From: Myxococcus virescens
GTDB taxonomy: Bacteria; Myxococcota; Myxococcia; Myxococcales; Myxococcaceae
DNA length: 64,000 nt
Assembly: GCF_900101905.1 (NCBI RefSeq)
Contig: NZ_FNAJ01000025.1
Coordinates: 1,387-65,386 of the forward strand
Reading direction: 5' to 3'
Position 1 is the stretch's first letter; each line of letters starts with the position of its first letter. Of the stretch, positions 50,782 through 60,443 are shown piece by piece. A program made the translations under genes and the position numbers. Below the pieces are notes generated by a model that saw only the letters and a program-made list of their open reading frames with translations, was not told the DNA's origin and did not search any database.

Positions 50782-51396
50782 GTGGCCCTCCTTTCCGCGA
50801 TGAAAATGGTGCTGGCAGGTGCGCCCCCGTCCGACACGGACCGGGAGCGGACGCTGCTGCGCCGGGCGCGCACGGGTGACCCCGCGGCCTTCCGCTGGCT
50901 GTTTGAACGGCACGCCGCGGGGGTGTGGCGCTTCTTGAAGGACTTGCTGCGCGACGAGGCCGCGGCGGACGAAGCCACGCAGGAGACCTTCGTCCGCGCC
51001 CATGCGCGGCTGGGCGCGCTTCGCGACGAGGACCGGCTGGGGGCGTGGCTGCTGGGCATCGCCCGGCACGTGTACCTGGAGTCGCTGCGGCACCGGGGCG
51101 TCCACGTGGACATGGACGATGAAGTCCATGGCAGCCAGGTGGAGGCGGTGCTGCCCACGCCCACGCCAGAGGACCTGCTCCTGGACCGGGAACTGGAAGG
51201 ATTGCTGGCGGGCGCGCTGGGGACGCTGCGCGAGGACCGGCGCGCGGCGTTGCTGCTGCGCATCGACCACGGCCTGCCCTACGAGGAGATTTCAGCGGTG
51301 ATGGGCTGGTCCCTCCAGAAGGTGAAGAACGAAATCCACCGCGCACGGCTCCAACTGCGCGAGCACCTGGCCGCACACGTTGGAGGCCACTCATGA
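50782..51396 (+). CDS. ECF RNA polymerase sigma factor
   Basis: A protein of about 204 residues. Region 2 runs through WLFERHAAGVWRFLKDLLRDEAAADEATQETFVRAHARL, and region 4 through DHGLPYEEISAVMGWSLQKVKNEIHRARLQL. The start may be GTG at 50782 or ATG at 50800. It is coupled to the anti-sigma gene by an ATGA overlap, the usual ECF pair layout. Confidence 0.92.
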   Translation: MALLSAMKMVLAGAPPSDTDRERTLLRRARTGDPAAFRWLFERHAAGVWRFLKDLLRDEAAADEATQETFVRAHARLGALRDEDRLGAWLLGIARHVYLESLRHRGVHVDMDDEVHGSQVEAVLPTPTPEDLLLDRELEGLLAGALGTLREDRRAALLLRIDHGLPYEEISAVMGWSLQKVKNEIHRARLQLREHLAAHVGGHS

Positions 51397-51881
51397 GCGC
51401 TTGTCGCGAAACCGAACTGGACGCGCTGCTGGCCGACGAACTCTCCCCCGAGGACGCCGCGCGGGTCCGCGCTCACACCCAGGCCTGCCCCGCCTGTCAG
51501 CACGCGCTGAGCTGGCTGCGCGCGGAGCGTGGGTGGATGGCGCAGCGAGCGCGGCGCATACCGGCGCGGCCCGCCCTGGACTTCGCCGCGTTGGAGTCCC
51601 GGCTGCGAAAGCCCGTGGTGCCCGCCGCCCCGAAGGTCAGCTGGATGCACTGGGGGAAGATGCTGACCGCGGCCCTGGCGTCGGTGGCCTTCGTGGGCAT
51701 CACCACGCTCCAGGTAACGCGCCTCCCAAGCGCCGACGAGCCCTGGCCCCGGAACGACGCGCTCACCACCGCCACCTGGGCCGTCGACTGGTGTGACGAC
51801 CCTTCACGGGAAGCCGTGGCGGCGCTGGAAGCCCGCGTGGGGGCGTGCCTGGTGGCCTCCCCCTTGATAACCCTGCGCTGA
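51393..51881 (+). CDS. Anti-sigma factor with zinc-finger-like (zf-HC2) domain
   Basis: A 162-residue membrane anti-sigma factor for the preceding ECF protein. The N-terminal part has the HxxxCxxC pattern (His28, Cys32, Cys35 in HTQACPAC). One membrane helix follows (MLTAALASVAFVGITTL), then a short periplasmic tail with two cysteines (DWCDD and GACLV) that may form a sensor disulfide. The inducing signal is unknown. Confidence 0.88.
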   Translation: MSACRETELDALLADELSPEDAARVRAHTQACPACQHALSWLRAERGWMAQRARRIPARPALDFAALESRLRKPVVPAAPKVSWMHWGKMLTAALASVAFVGITTLQVTRLPSADEPWPRNDALTTATWAVDWCDDPSREAVAALEARVGACLVASPLITLR

Positions 51882-51897
51882 CGCCGGCCGCGGTGAC

Positions 51898-53703
51898 CTA
51901 CGGCACCGGGGTCAGCTGGCGCTCTGCGTGCTGGACGGCCTCCACCGCATCCACCAGGCCGTTGCCGTAGTTCGGATCCCACTCAGCCGGCCCCAAATCC
52001 CGGGCCGTCTCGAGCAGGGCTCTGCGGACCTTCTCCGCATCGAGCTGCTGGGGATTCAGGCTCCACACCAGGGCCGCCACCCCGGCCACGTGCGGCGTCG
52101 ACATGGAGGTGCCCGTCTGCAGCGTGTAGTCCAGACCGGCGACGTCCAACGTCACCTCCTGCCCCATGAGCTCGCGGAGCACGTTGGCCGACTCCAAGGA
52201 CACGGAGACGGTGGGCACCCACAGCTTGGACGGCCCGTTGAGCGTGAAGTTGCCCGTGCCCTCGTCGGGGTTGTGGTTGCCGATGATGACGGCCTTCGCT
52301 CCGGCGCGGATGGCGTTGCGCACCTTCTCCTCGAAGAGGATGCCGCCGCCGCGGTCGACATAGGCGACGAAGCCATCACAGGTGGCGGCCTCTCCACAGT
52401 CGGAGATGCTGCCGCCCAGGCCACAGTCCACCATCCGCCCCGAATAGGCGCCCACGGCCGAGAACTCCAGGGGGTTGGACGCGAACTGCTGGCCGCTCGC
52501 GGCCACCTCGCCATACGGCGCCCCGCCGATGATGGTGGCGCTCAACACGCCCACGCCGGGGGCCACCAGGTTGATGCCCTGGCCGTACTGGGAGAAGCTG
52601 GCCCACTCCCCCGAGAAGGTCACCGCGCCCACGCCCACCACGGAGTCATACCCGGCCGGGAAGGACACCTCGCCCGCGCCGGAGTTGCCCGTCGCCGCGA
52701 TGGCCAGCACGCCATTCGCCCTGGCCTGGTTGAAGGCCAGCTCCTCGGCATCGTTCTTCGACACGGCGCCCAGCGACAGCGACACGATGTTCGCCCCCTG
52801 CTCCTGGCACCACTGGAGCGCGGCGATGACATTCAGGGTGTCGCCCGTGCCACGCTCGTTCAGCACCCGAGCGATCAGCAGCGACGCGGTGGGGGCCACG
52901 CCCACCGTGCCGTTGGGGTCCTCGCCCAACCGCACCCGGCCGCCCCCGCCCAGCTGCGCGGCGATGGTGGCCGCGGTGTGCGTGCCGTGTCCGCCGCCCC
53001 ACAGCAGCACGTTGCCCTTCGAGTCCACCTGCGCGTCCAGGGCCAGCGAGTTGGCGGACCCGCTGATGAAGTCCTTGCCTCCGATGAAGGCGGCCTGCAG
53101 CTCCGGGTGGCGGTTGTCCCAACCGCTGTCGATGACGCACACCTTGATGCCCGTGCCCGAAGGCCGGCCCTCATCGAGGACACCGTCGTCGTTGAAATCC
53201 CAGACCTTGTTGGCCCGCACCATCTTCAGGCCGTCGGTGTACTCCCCCACGGAGCCCACGGTGTTGGGAGGCGGCCGCGGCTCCGCGCCCAGCCACGCCT
53301 GCGCGGGCAGCGGTGGCCGCGACATGCCGAGCGCGTACACCGGACGGTTGGGCGACACCGACACCACGTCCGGATTCCGGGCGAGCGCCGCGCGCACCTC
53401 GGGAGACACCCGGGCGGACAGCATGTTCAGCGACGGAACGCGCTGCTTCACCTGGCCTCCAGCGCGCGTCACCTCGTTGGCGAAAGCATCCGTGTTGGCC
53501 TGCGCGGAGGCGAAGACGCGCTGCCGGAAGGCGATGATGACGTCCTCCCCGCCATCGTCCGTCAGGGCCGCCTCGCTTCGCGCCGCGGACACCACCGCCG
53601 GCAGCTGGGATGCCCCCTCGGTACCGGGGCACGCCTTGGGCTCCTGCTCCGAGCCACATGCCATCAGCCCCCCGACCAGACCCAGCCAGACGCAACGCTT
53701 CAT
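51898..53703 (-). CDS. Subtilisin-like serine protease lipoprotein with PA domain
   Basis: A 601-residue S8 protease. The lipobox LMAC marks Cys16. An inhibitor-like propeptide (about 50-125) precedes the catalytic domain. The triad is Asp192 (VIDSGWD), His239 (GGHGTHTA) and Ser533 (GTSMSTPHVAG). A PA-like domain is inserted at roughly 400-490 (GYDSVVGVGAV region onward), as in larger subtilases. It should act outside the inner membrane, possibly in predation or nutrient release. The anti-sigma gene is convergent. Confidence 0.92.
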   Translation of the reverse strand: MKRCVWLGLVGGLMACGSEQEPKACPGTEGASQLPAVVSAARSEAALTDDGGEDVIIAFRQRVFASAQANTDAFANEVTRAGGQVKQRVPSLNMLSARVSPEVRAALARNPDVVSVSPNRPVYALGMSRPPLPAQAWLGAEPRPPPNTVGSVGEYTDGLKMVRANKVWDFNDDGVLDEGRPSGTGIKVCVIDSGWDNRHPELQAAFIGGKDFISGSANSLALDAQVDSKGNVLLWGGGHGTHTAATIAAQLGGGGRVRLGEDPNGTVGVAPTASLLIARVLNERGTGDTLNVIAALQWCQEQGANIVSLSLGAVSKNDAEELAFNQARANGVLAIAATGNSGAGEVSFPAGYDSVVGVGAVTFSGEWASFSQYGQGINLVAPGVGVLSATIIGGAPYGEVAASGQQFASNPLEFSAVGAYSGRMVDCGLGGSISDCGEAATCDGFVAYVDRGGGILFEEKVRNAIRAGAKAVIIGNHNPDEGTGNFTLNGPSKLWVPTVSVSLESANVLRELMGQEVTLDVAGLDYTLQTGTSMSTPHVAGVAALVWSLNPQQLDAEKVRRALLETARDLGPAEWDPNYGNGLVDAVEAVQHAERQLTPVP

Positions 53704-53903
53704 TTCACGCTCCTCGATTGCCCGTCCAGCAGGCGTCGTACGTCACGGCGCGGCTGATGGATTTCCAGGGACGCGCATGAACGGGAGGACACCTGATTCC
53801 GTTCCCGGAGCGCAAGTTAACCACGCCCGCGAATCGGCCGCTCGCGCCCCTGTCCGTGGCAGGACGTGCCCGGCGAGCAGCCGACAGGAGAGCGTTCGCC
53901 CTC

Positions 53904-55601
53904 TCACGCCTCGGCCGGATCCACGCCGAAGAGGCGGAGCGCATCGGCGGCATAGACGCCCAACTGCCGCTGTGTCTCCGCGGCGTCCCAGCCCAACCGG
54001 GGCGCCATGACCTCGGCCGCCACACGCGCGGCCGCCTGCCCCTGGTCGCGCGTCTCGAACGCCACCTTGAGGCGGCGGATGAGCAGGTCCGACAGGGTGT
54101 GCACCAGTTCGTGGGTGACACCCCAGGCGGCCTCGGCGGCCCGGTAGGGAAGCCCCTCGGCGAGCGGCCGGGACAACGCGGCGTCCTCTCGCGTCAGGGC
54201 CCACACGCGGCGCCAGCGGCTGCCATAGGCGCGCACCAGGTGGACGGCTGTGGCGTCGTCTCCCACCTCGGCGCGCGCCGCGGCGAACTCGGCGTCCAGC
54301 GCGCGGATGTCTCCACCCGGCAGGGGCAACACATCCGTGGGCGAGCGGCGACGCGGCTGGCCCAGGCGGCGCTCCACGGCGTCCACCACGTCGCGCGCCA
54401 TGACGCGATAGGTGGTGAGCTTGCCACCGCTGATGGCGAGCACGCCGGAGGGGCTCACGTCGATGGCGTGCTCGCGGCTGGCACTGCCCGCGTCGTCCTG
54501 CGAGCCGTGGTAGCCGCTGGCCACCAGCGGACGGATGCCGGCCCACGCGCTCACCACGTCCGCGCGAGTGAGGCGCGCCTCGGGGAAGAAGGCGTTGGCG
54601 GACTCCAGCAGGTAGGCCACATCGGACTCGCTGGCGCGGACCTCCGCGGGGTGCGCACGCGTGGAGGTCTCCGTGGTGCCGATGATGGTGAAGTTGTCGG
54701 CGGGCAGCACGAACATCACCCGGCCGTCCTTGGGGGACAGCAGCGTGAAGGCGTCGCGATGGTTGATGCGCTCGCGCGGTACGGCGAGGTGGACACCCTT
54801 GCTGCCGCGCACGGCCGGGCTCGTCCCATTCGGCGCATCCAGCCGGCGGATTTCATCACTCCACGGGCCCGTGGCGTTGACGAGAACCCGTGCGCGCACG
54901 GTGACCTCCTCGCCGGTGAGGTGGTCCACCACCGTCGCGCCGTGCGCGTGTCCCTGTTCGAGGACGAGCGCCTTCACGGACGCGTGGTTGAGGACGACGG
55001 CTCCCGCCTCGGACGCGCCCACGGCATTGGCCAGGGTGAGGCGCGCGTCGTCCGTAGCCGCGTCGTAGTAGCGGGCACCGCCCTTGAGGTGGTCGGTGCG
55101 CAGGCCGGGCTCGGCCGCGTGGACCTGCCGGGCGTTGAGCCGCCGGTAGCCCTTCACGTTCCGGAAGAGGGAGAGGGCGTCGTAGAGCATGAGGCCCGCG
55201 TTGAGCTTCCAGCGAGGCACGCGGGCGCCCGCGTACACGGGCCAGATGAAGGCGAGCGGACGCACCAGGTGCGGGGCGAGCCGCAGGAGGCGTTGGCGCT
55301 CGATGCTGGATTCGAAGACGAGGCCCAGGTGGCCGTGCTCCAGGTAGCGAAGGCCGCCGTGGATGAGCCGGGACGAGCGGCTGGAAGTGCCACTGGCGAA
55401 GTCGTCACGCTCGACGAGCGCCACCTTGAGCCCCCGGAGCGCGGCATCCCGCGCCGAGCCCGCGCCGGTGACACCGCCCCCGATGATGAGGACGTCGAAA
55501 GTCTCCGTGGCCAGGGCCCGCAGACGTGCTGCGCGGGACGGAGGCGGGGGCACGTCTGCTTCGGAGACAACACGGCTGAGCGCGACGGATTCAGAACGCA
55601 C
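53904..55601 (-). CDS. glpD: Aerobic glycerol-3-phosphate dehydrogenase
   Basis: A flavoprotein of about 565 residues that oxidises glycerol-3-phosphate to dihydroxyacetone phosphate and feeds the quinone pool. It has the FAD fingerprint LIIGGGVTGAGSARDAALRG, SRLIHGGLRYLEHG, and the conserved block KLTTYRVMARDVVDAV. GTG at 55601 is a reasonable start; longer frames begin at rare TTG. No glpK or glpF is adjacent. Confidence 0.9.
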   Translation of the reverse strand: MRSESVALSRVVSEADVPPPPSRAARLRALATETFDVLIIGGGVTGAGSARDAALRGLKVALVERDDFASGTSSRSSRLIHGGLRYLEHGHLGLVFESSIERQRLLRLAPHLVRPLAFIWPVYAGARVPRWKLNAGLMLYDALSLFRNVKGYRRLNARQVHAAEPGLRTDHLKGGARYYDAATDDARLTLANAVGASEAGAVVLNHASVKALVLEQGHAHGATVVDHLTGEEVTVRARVLVNATGPWSDEIRRLDAPNGTSPAVRGSKGVHLAVPRERINHRDAFTLLSPKDGRVMFVLPADNFTIIGTTETSTRAHPAEVRASESDVAYLLESANAFFPEARLTRADVVSAWAGIRPLVASGYHGSQDDAGSASREHAIDVSPSGVLAISGGKLTTYRVMARDVVDAVERRLGQPRRRSPTDVLPLPGGDIRALDAEFAAARAEVGDDATAVHLVRAYGSRWRRVWALTREDAALSRPLAEGLPYRAAEAAWGVTHELVHTLSDLLIRRLKVAFETRDQGQAAARVAAEVMAPRLGWDAAETQRQLGVYAADALRLFGVDPAEA

Positions 55602-55789
55602 GGCACAAGTGTAGCGGCGTTGGCCGGCGAGAGCAGCGGAAACCAATGCGCTGCGTCAAGCGCGCTACACGGAGCGAGGCGACATGTGTCCGCGAGGCAC
55701 CCATCCGAGAGGGGACGGCGCCTTGCGCGTCCGGATGAAGACAGATAGGAGGCGACCGACCCCTCCCCTCACCCCCGGGCTCCACGGCC

Positions 55790-56194
55790 TTGTTGAACCC
55801 CCACGACCGACGCGACCTGGCCAGCCTGGGACTGATGGTCCTGGTGTACGGGCTCGTGGTGGCGCCGGTGCTGCACGCGGTGGTGGAGCACGGCGATGGT
55901 GGTCATCATCACCCGCATGCCCATTCACACCCGCACGGGCGCGCCCACGCGCACGGTGCGGGGAATGAGCACGCACACCGTGGCGACGAAGGCGCGGGAG
56001 AAGACGGTGAGCGGAAGCGCGGGCACGAGCACCTGACGGGCTCCGTGGAGCACCTGCAGGCGGTCGCGCTGGCCTGGGCGGTGATGAAGCTGCCGCGCGT
56101 GCGTGAAGTGTCGTGGTTGGCGGAGCTCCAGCAAGGCCCTACGAGGGTCCCCGGCTCCGCGGTGCGCCCAACGGCGATGCCCCAGGGCCCGTAG
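55790..56194 (+). CDS. Histidine-rich membrane protein
   Basis: A 134-residue protein with a hydrophobic helix near the N-terminus (LGLMVLVYGLVVAPVLHAVV) followed by a dense His cluster (GGHHHPHAHSHPHGRAHAHG). His-rich stretches bind zinc, nickel, cobalt or copper. The start is TTG at 55790, which is uncertain. It precedes the TonB receptor operon and may help deliver or buffer its metal. Confidence 0.7.
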   Translation: MLNPHDRRDLASLGLMVLVYGLVVAPVLHAVVEHGDGGHHHPHAHSHPHGRAHAHGAGNEHAHRGDEGAGEDGERKRGHEHLTGSVEHLQAVALAWAVMKLPRVREVSWLAELQQGPTRVPGSAVRPTAMPQGP

Positions 56195-56338
56195 CCGTCA
56201 TCACCCTCGCGCAGCCAACGCAAGGAGCCTCGCGTGCGGAGCACGCATGGGTCCGTGTGTCCTGCTTGCTGACTCACTTCTGAACCCGTCCCGGTGGGGT
56301 CACTCCCTGGGGCGTCGTGCGCCGCGCGAAGTCCGAGC

Positions 56339-58747
56339 GTGAGCAAGACGCCGCAGCATGGGGCCTGCGCCGCTGTGTGTCCGTACGTGCCCGTGCTCCT
56401 CGTTGCCGCAATGTCGTCGTGTGTCCTCGCCCTGGCGCCCTCGAACCGTCCGCCAGATGCGGCACGAGAGCCATCTCCCGCGTCCGAGCGTGCCGCGACA
56501 GGCACGGGGACGGGCACGCATGACGACGTGCCGCCATTCGTGAACACGGAGCGCCAAGCCCCACCCTCGGCCAGCGCCATCACGTCCGTGAACGCTCCGG
56601 CGGAAGCGGACACGTCCCCAGCCAACGAGCCCGGACAGCTTCCCAAGGAAGCATCCACCCCGCCCCCCATCACCCAAACCGCCGACGTCCCCTCGTCAGA
56701 GGCAAGCTCCCATCCTCTCCCCTCGGAGCAGGAGGAATCCCTCACCAGCGCATCCGACCTCGAGGCCCAGGAGCCGCCGTCAAAGTCCACGGTGGTGCGC
56801 GGCGCGCGTCCCGCGCAAAGCGCGTCCGAGGTGACACTGGGCCGGGACATCTTGGACGCTGCGCCACGCAGAAACGCAGTGGACCTCCTGCGAGCCGTTC
56901 CCGGCCTCGTGGCCTCGCAGCACAGTGGAGAGGGCAAGGCCCAACAGCTCTTCCTCCGAGGCTTCGACGCGCTGCACGGCCAGGACGTGGAACTCGACGT
57001 CGGCGGCCTGCCAGTGAACGAGGTGAGCCACATCCACGCGCTGGGCTACGCGGACATCAACTTCGTCATCCCAGAGGTCGTGCAGGCGCTCGAAGTGACG
57101 GAGGGTTCCTACCGTGCCGCGCAGGGCGACTTCGCCGTCGCGGGAACCGTCCGCATGGACCTGGGCGTCGCCGAGCCCGGCGTCCACCTCCTGGGGACAC
57201 TCGGCCAGTACGGCCAGCGTCGGCTCGTGGCCACGGTGCGGCCGGGAGACGACGCGGGAACCTTCGCCGCGGTGGAGTTGGGTGAAGGCAGAGGCTTCGG
57301 CGCTCAGCGAGGCTACGGCCGCGCCTCGCTCCTCGCGCAGGCCCATGCGCCCCTCGGAGATGGGCTGACGGTCCGCGCACTCGCAGGCAGCTACGTCACG
57401 CGCTTCGACTCCCCGGGCGTGGTGCGCGAAGACGACCTGCTTTCGGGCCGCAGCGACTTCTTCTCCGCCGCCCTGGGCCGGCAGGGCGGCTCGGTGTCGC
57501 GACACCAATTGCTGCTCGGCGTGGACCTGCCGCGCACGGGGAACGGGCGCACGAAGCTGGAGGTCTTCGGAATCCTCTCGGACCTGCGGCTGCGCAACAA
57601 CTTCACGGGCTTCCGTGTCGACGAGCGCGGTGACGGCCTGGAGCAGACGAACAACGCCACCACGCTGGGCGCCCGCGCCGAGCATCGGAGGTCCGTAACG
57701 GCCTTCGGTCGCCCGGTCGCGCTGGAGCTGGGACTGGGCGCACGGCGAGACAGCGTGGAGCAGACGCAGCGGCGCTACCGCGAATCCGACGGCACCTTCT
57801 TCTCGGACGAGATTGACGCGGCCTTCACCCAGACAGACGTCTGGGGCTGGGCCGAGGCCCGCCTGCCACTGGGCCGCTGGAGCTTCCGGTTGGGGGGACG
57901 CGCGGACGCGTTGGGTGTGGAGGTCTTCGACGCGCTCGCCTTCCGGGACCCGCGCTACTACGACGGACAGGGCTATTCGCGCAGTGCCTTCGGCGTCCAC
58001 CTGGGCGCGAAGGCGGGCGTGGAGTACGCGCTGGGAGATGACGCGGACGCCTGGCGCCTGTTCGCCAGCTACGGTGACGGCTTCCGCTCGCCGCAGGCAC
58101 GCAGCCTCTCGGAGGGCGAGCGCGCCCCCTTCGTCTCCATCCGAGGCGCGGAACTGGGCTCGCGCAAGGACGGCGAGCACTGGGCGCTGCAGCTCAGCCT
58201 CTTTGGCTCGCAGGTGGACAACGACTTCTTCTTCGACCACACCGTGGGCACGACGGTGTACACGGGCCAGACGCTGCGCTCGGGCGTCTCCGCCGCGCTC
58301 CAGGCCCGTCCACTGCCAGGGCTCGTCACCTCGGTCAGCGCCACGTTCGCCCACGCCTACGTGCGAGCCTCGGACACGCTGCTGCCCTACTTCGCGCCCT
58401 TCGTCGCGCGCGCCGACGTGGGCTGGGACGGCCCGCTGACCTGGGCGGGGTTCGGCGGGAGCACGCTGTCGCTGGGCACGGGGCTCACCTTCATCGGTCC
58501 ACGCCCGCTGCCCTTCAGCGAGCGCAGCGCCACCGTGTTCCTCGCGGATGCGCACGTCGCCATCCGCCGGGGCGAGCTGGGGCTGAGGCTGGAGGTCTCG
58601 AACCTGCTCGACGCGCGCTGGAGGGATGGCGAGTTCGTCTACGGCTCGCGCTTCGACCCAGCCGCCGCGGCGAGCCTCGTCCCGGCAAGACATTTCACCG
58701 CGGGGTCGCCTCGGATGGCCTCGCTCTCCCTGGAGGTCCACCTATGA
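56339..58747 (+). CDS. TonB-dependent outer-membrane receptor
   Basis: A protein of about 802 residues. A signal-like segment (VPVLLVAAMSSCVLALA) is followed by a long low-complexity Pro/Ser/Thr linker, then the plug domain (VDLLRAVPGLVASQHSGEGKAQQLFLRGFDA) and a 22-strand-type barrel ending in SLSLEVHL. It would import a ligand across the outer membrane using TonB energy. GTG at 56339 is preferred to GTG at 56294. The long linker before the plug is unusual. The stop overlaps the next start by 4 bp (ATGA). Confidence 0.9.
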   Translation: MSKTPQHGACAAVCPYVPVLLVAAMSSCVLALAPSNRPPDAAREPSPASERAATGTGTGTHDDVPPFVNTERQAPPSASAITSVNAPAEADTSPANEPGQLPKEASTPPPITQTADVPSSEASSHPLPSEQEESLTSASDLEAQEPPSKSTVVRGARPAQSASEVTLGRDILDAAPRRNAVDLLRAVPGLVASQHSGEGKAQQLFLRGFDALHGQDVELDVGGLPVNEVSHIHALGYADINFVIPEVVQALEVTEGSYRAAQGDFAVAGTVRMDLGVAEPGVHLLGTLGQYGQRRLVATVRPGDDAGTFAAVELGEGRGFGAQRGYGRASLLAQAHAPLGDGLTVRALAGSYVTRFDSPGVVREDDLLSGRSDFFSAALGRQGGSVSRHQLLLGVDLPRTGNGRTKLEVFGILSDLRLRNNFTGFRVDERGDGLEQTNNATTLGARAEHRRSVTAFGRPVALELGLGARRDSVEQTQRRYRESDGTFFSDEIDAAFTQTDVWGWAEARLPLGRWSFRLGGRADALGVEVFDALAFRDPRYYDGQGYSRSAFGVHLGAKAGVEYALGDDADAWRLFASYGDGFRSPQARSLSEGERAPFVSIRGAELGSRKDGEHWALQLSLFGSQVDNDFFFDHTVGTTVYTGQTLRSGVSAALQARPLPGLVTSVSATFAHAYVRASDTLLPYFAPFVARADVGWDGPLTWAGFGGSTLSLGTGLTFIGPRPLPFSERSATVFLADAHVAIRRGELGLRLEVSNLLDARWRDGEFVYGSRFDPAAAASLVPARHFTAGSPRMASLSLEVHL

Positions 58748-59502
58748 ATCGCAGACACATCCTCACCGGCGCGCTGGCCCTGGCCACTGCGGCCACGGCT
58801 CTGAGCGGCTGTGGCAGCGAAGCGGAGCGGCGCACCTTTCCCGTGGAGGTGACGTCCACGCCCATGACGGGCGCCAACGAGCGAGGCTGGACGGTGACGG
58901 TGGAGTCCGCGCACCTCTCCGTGGGCCCGGTGCGCTTCTTTGAAGGACGCGCGCTGACGGCCCGCCGCTTCGACTGGTACACGCTCTTCGGCGGCACGGC
59001 CCATGCGCACCCCGGACACTACTCACCGGGCGACGCGCTGGCCGAGATGCTGACCACTCACACCGTGGACCTGCTCACCGGCGCCACGCTGGGCGACGCG
59101 AGCGCAGTGACGGGCGAGTACGGCTCCCTGGAGCTGACGCTGACGGCCCCCACGCAGGCCACCGACGCCCAGGGGGTGCTGAGCGGCCAGGCGATGCGCG
59201 TCCGCGGCACGGCGCGCAACGCGGAGGGCGTCGAGCGGCGCTTCGACGCGATGACGAGCCTGCCCAAGCCCATCCAGGGCGTGCGCTTCGAGAAGTCGCT
59301 GGGGATGGAGGCGGGCCGTGTGCGCATCGCCGTGAAGCTGGGGACGTGGCTGGGCCGCATTGACTTCGCCACCGCGACCGATTTGGACGCGGATGGCGTC
59401 TACACCTTCCCCGCCGACAGCCAGGCGCAGAACGCGCTGGTGCGCGGCGTGGAAGACACCACTGCCTACGTCGTGACGTGGGTGGAAGGAGCTGCGCAAT
59501 GA
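58744..59502 (+). CDS. Exported lipoprotein coupled to the TonB receptor
   Basis: A 252-residue protein with lipobox LSGC near residue 22. A motif-like segment GTAHAHPGHYSPGDALAEML near residues 80-98 is rich in His and may bind metal. No enzyme signature is visible. It is coupled by ATGA overlaps to both the receptor and the next lipoprotein, so the three should be made in step. It may be a periplasmic partner or ligand-binding subunit. Confidence 0.8.
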   Translation: MNRRHILTGALALATAATALSGCGSEAERRTFPVEVTSTPMTGANERGWTVTVESAHLSVGPVRFFEGRALTARRFDWYTLFGGTAHAHPGHYSPGDALAEMLTTHTVDLLTGATLGDASAVTGEYGSLELTLTAPTQATDAQGVLSGQAMRVRGTARNAEGVERRFDAMTSLPKPIQGVRFEKSLGMEAGRVRIAVKLGTWLGRIDFATATDLDADGVYTFPADSQAQNALVRGVEDTTAYVVTWVEGAAQ

Positions 59503-60338
59503 AGAAGTGGATGCTGGGGCTTTCCTGTCTGGGACTGATGGCGTGCAGCGACGGCGCGGGCACGGTGACGTTCACCACCTATGGCGAGGACTACATCGAG
59601 AAGGAGATTCCCGCGGCCGTGGGTGACGAGGACGGCATCGTGGACGGCTGGACGGTGCGCTTCAGCAAGTTCCTCGTGGTGCTCGGCGAGGTGAAGGTCG
59701 GCAACCACGACGAGACCGCCATCGAGATGACGCAGGCGCGGGTCTTCGACGTGCACAAGCCCGGCCCGGTGGTGGTGGAGACGTTCCGCGACGTGCCGGC
59801 CCAGGAGTGGGACCACGTCAGCTTCGCCATCGCGCCCAACGCCAACGCGGTTGCAGGCAACGCGGACGCCGCGGACGTCACGCGGATGAAGGACGGCGGA
59901 TACTCCGTCTACCTGGAGGGCACGGCGACCAAGGGCGCGCAGACCAAGCGCTTCGCCTGGGGCTTCACCACCAACACCGTCTACGAGCACTGCGAGAGCC
60001 CGGGCCTGGGCGCGGGCGTAACGGTGCCCAAGGACGGCGAGGAGACGGTGCAGCTCACCATCCACGGTGACCACCTCTTCTTCGATGACCTGCAGTCGCC
60101 GGACGCGAAGATGCGCTTCGACGCGCTGGCCGCCGCGGACAGCATGGGCATCGCGGGTCCCGACGGAGAGGTGACGCTCGAGGAACTGGCGGCGGTGGAC
60201 CTGACGGAGCTGCCGTCGGGGCAGTACGGCACGGGTGGCGTGGGCAACGTGCAGACGCTGCGCGACTTCGTCACGGCGCTGACGCGCAACCTGGGGCACT
60301 ACCGCGGCGAAGGTGAGTGCGAGCCCCGGGCGCGCTGA
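59499..60338 (+). CDS. Second exported lipoprotein of the TonB operon
   Basis: A 279-residue protein with lipobox LMAC. The mature part is acidic, with a beta-rich look (WTVRFSKFLVVLGEVKVG, GDHLFFDDLQSPDAKM). The DxDG-like patch PDGEVTLEELAAVDL could bind calcium or another metal, though it is not a full EF-hand. ATG at 59499 overlaps the upstream stop. A very strong 16-bp stem follows after the stop. Confidence 0.78.
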   Translation: MKKWMLGLSCLGLMACSDGAGTVTFTTYGEDYIEKEIPAAVGDEDGIVDGWTVRFSKFLVVLGEVKVGNHDETAIEMTQARVFDVHKPGPVVVETFRDVPAQEWDHVSFAIAPNANAVAGNADAADVTRMKDGGYSVYLEGTATKGAQTKRFAWGFTTNTVYEHCESPGLGAGVTVPKDGEETVQLTIHGDHLFFDDLQSPDAKMRFDALAAADSMGIAGPDGEVTLEELAAVDLTELPSGQYGTGGVGNVQTLRDFVTALTRNLGHYRGEGECEPRAR

Positions 60339-60350
60339 CCACGCAGAGGG

Positions 60351-60393
60351 ATGCTGGCGCGGTGGCACGAACGGCCGGCCACCGCGCCAGCAT
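60351..60393. terminator. Strong 16-bp stem terminator between convergent genes
   Basis: ATGCTGGCGCGGTGGC (60351-60366) pairs perfectly with GCCACCGCGCCAGCAT (60378-60393) across an 11-base loop. It lies between the TonB operon and the Asn-rich gene and likely stops both transcripts. Confidence 0.75.
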
Positions 60394-60443
60394 GAGCCCC
60401 CAGGCCCGGGGCCGACCCTCCCTGGGCCTGGAGCCTTCAAAGC

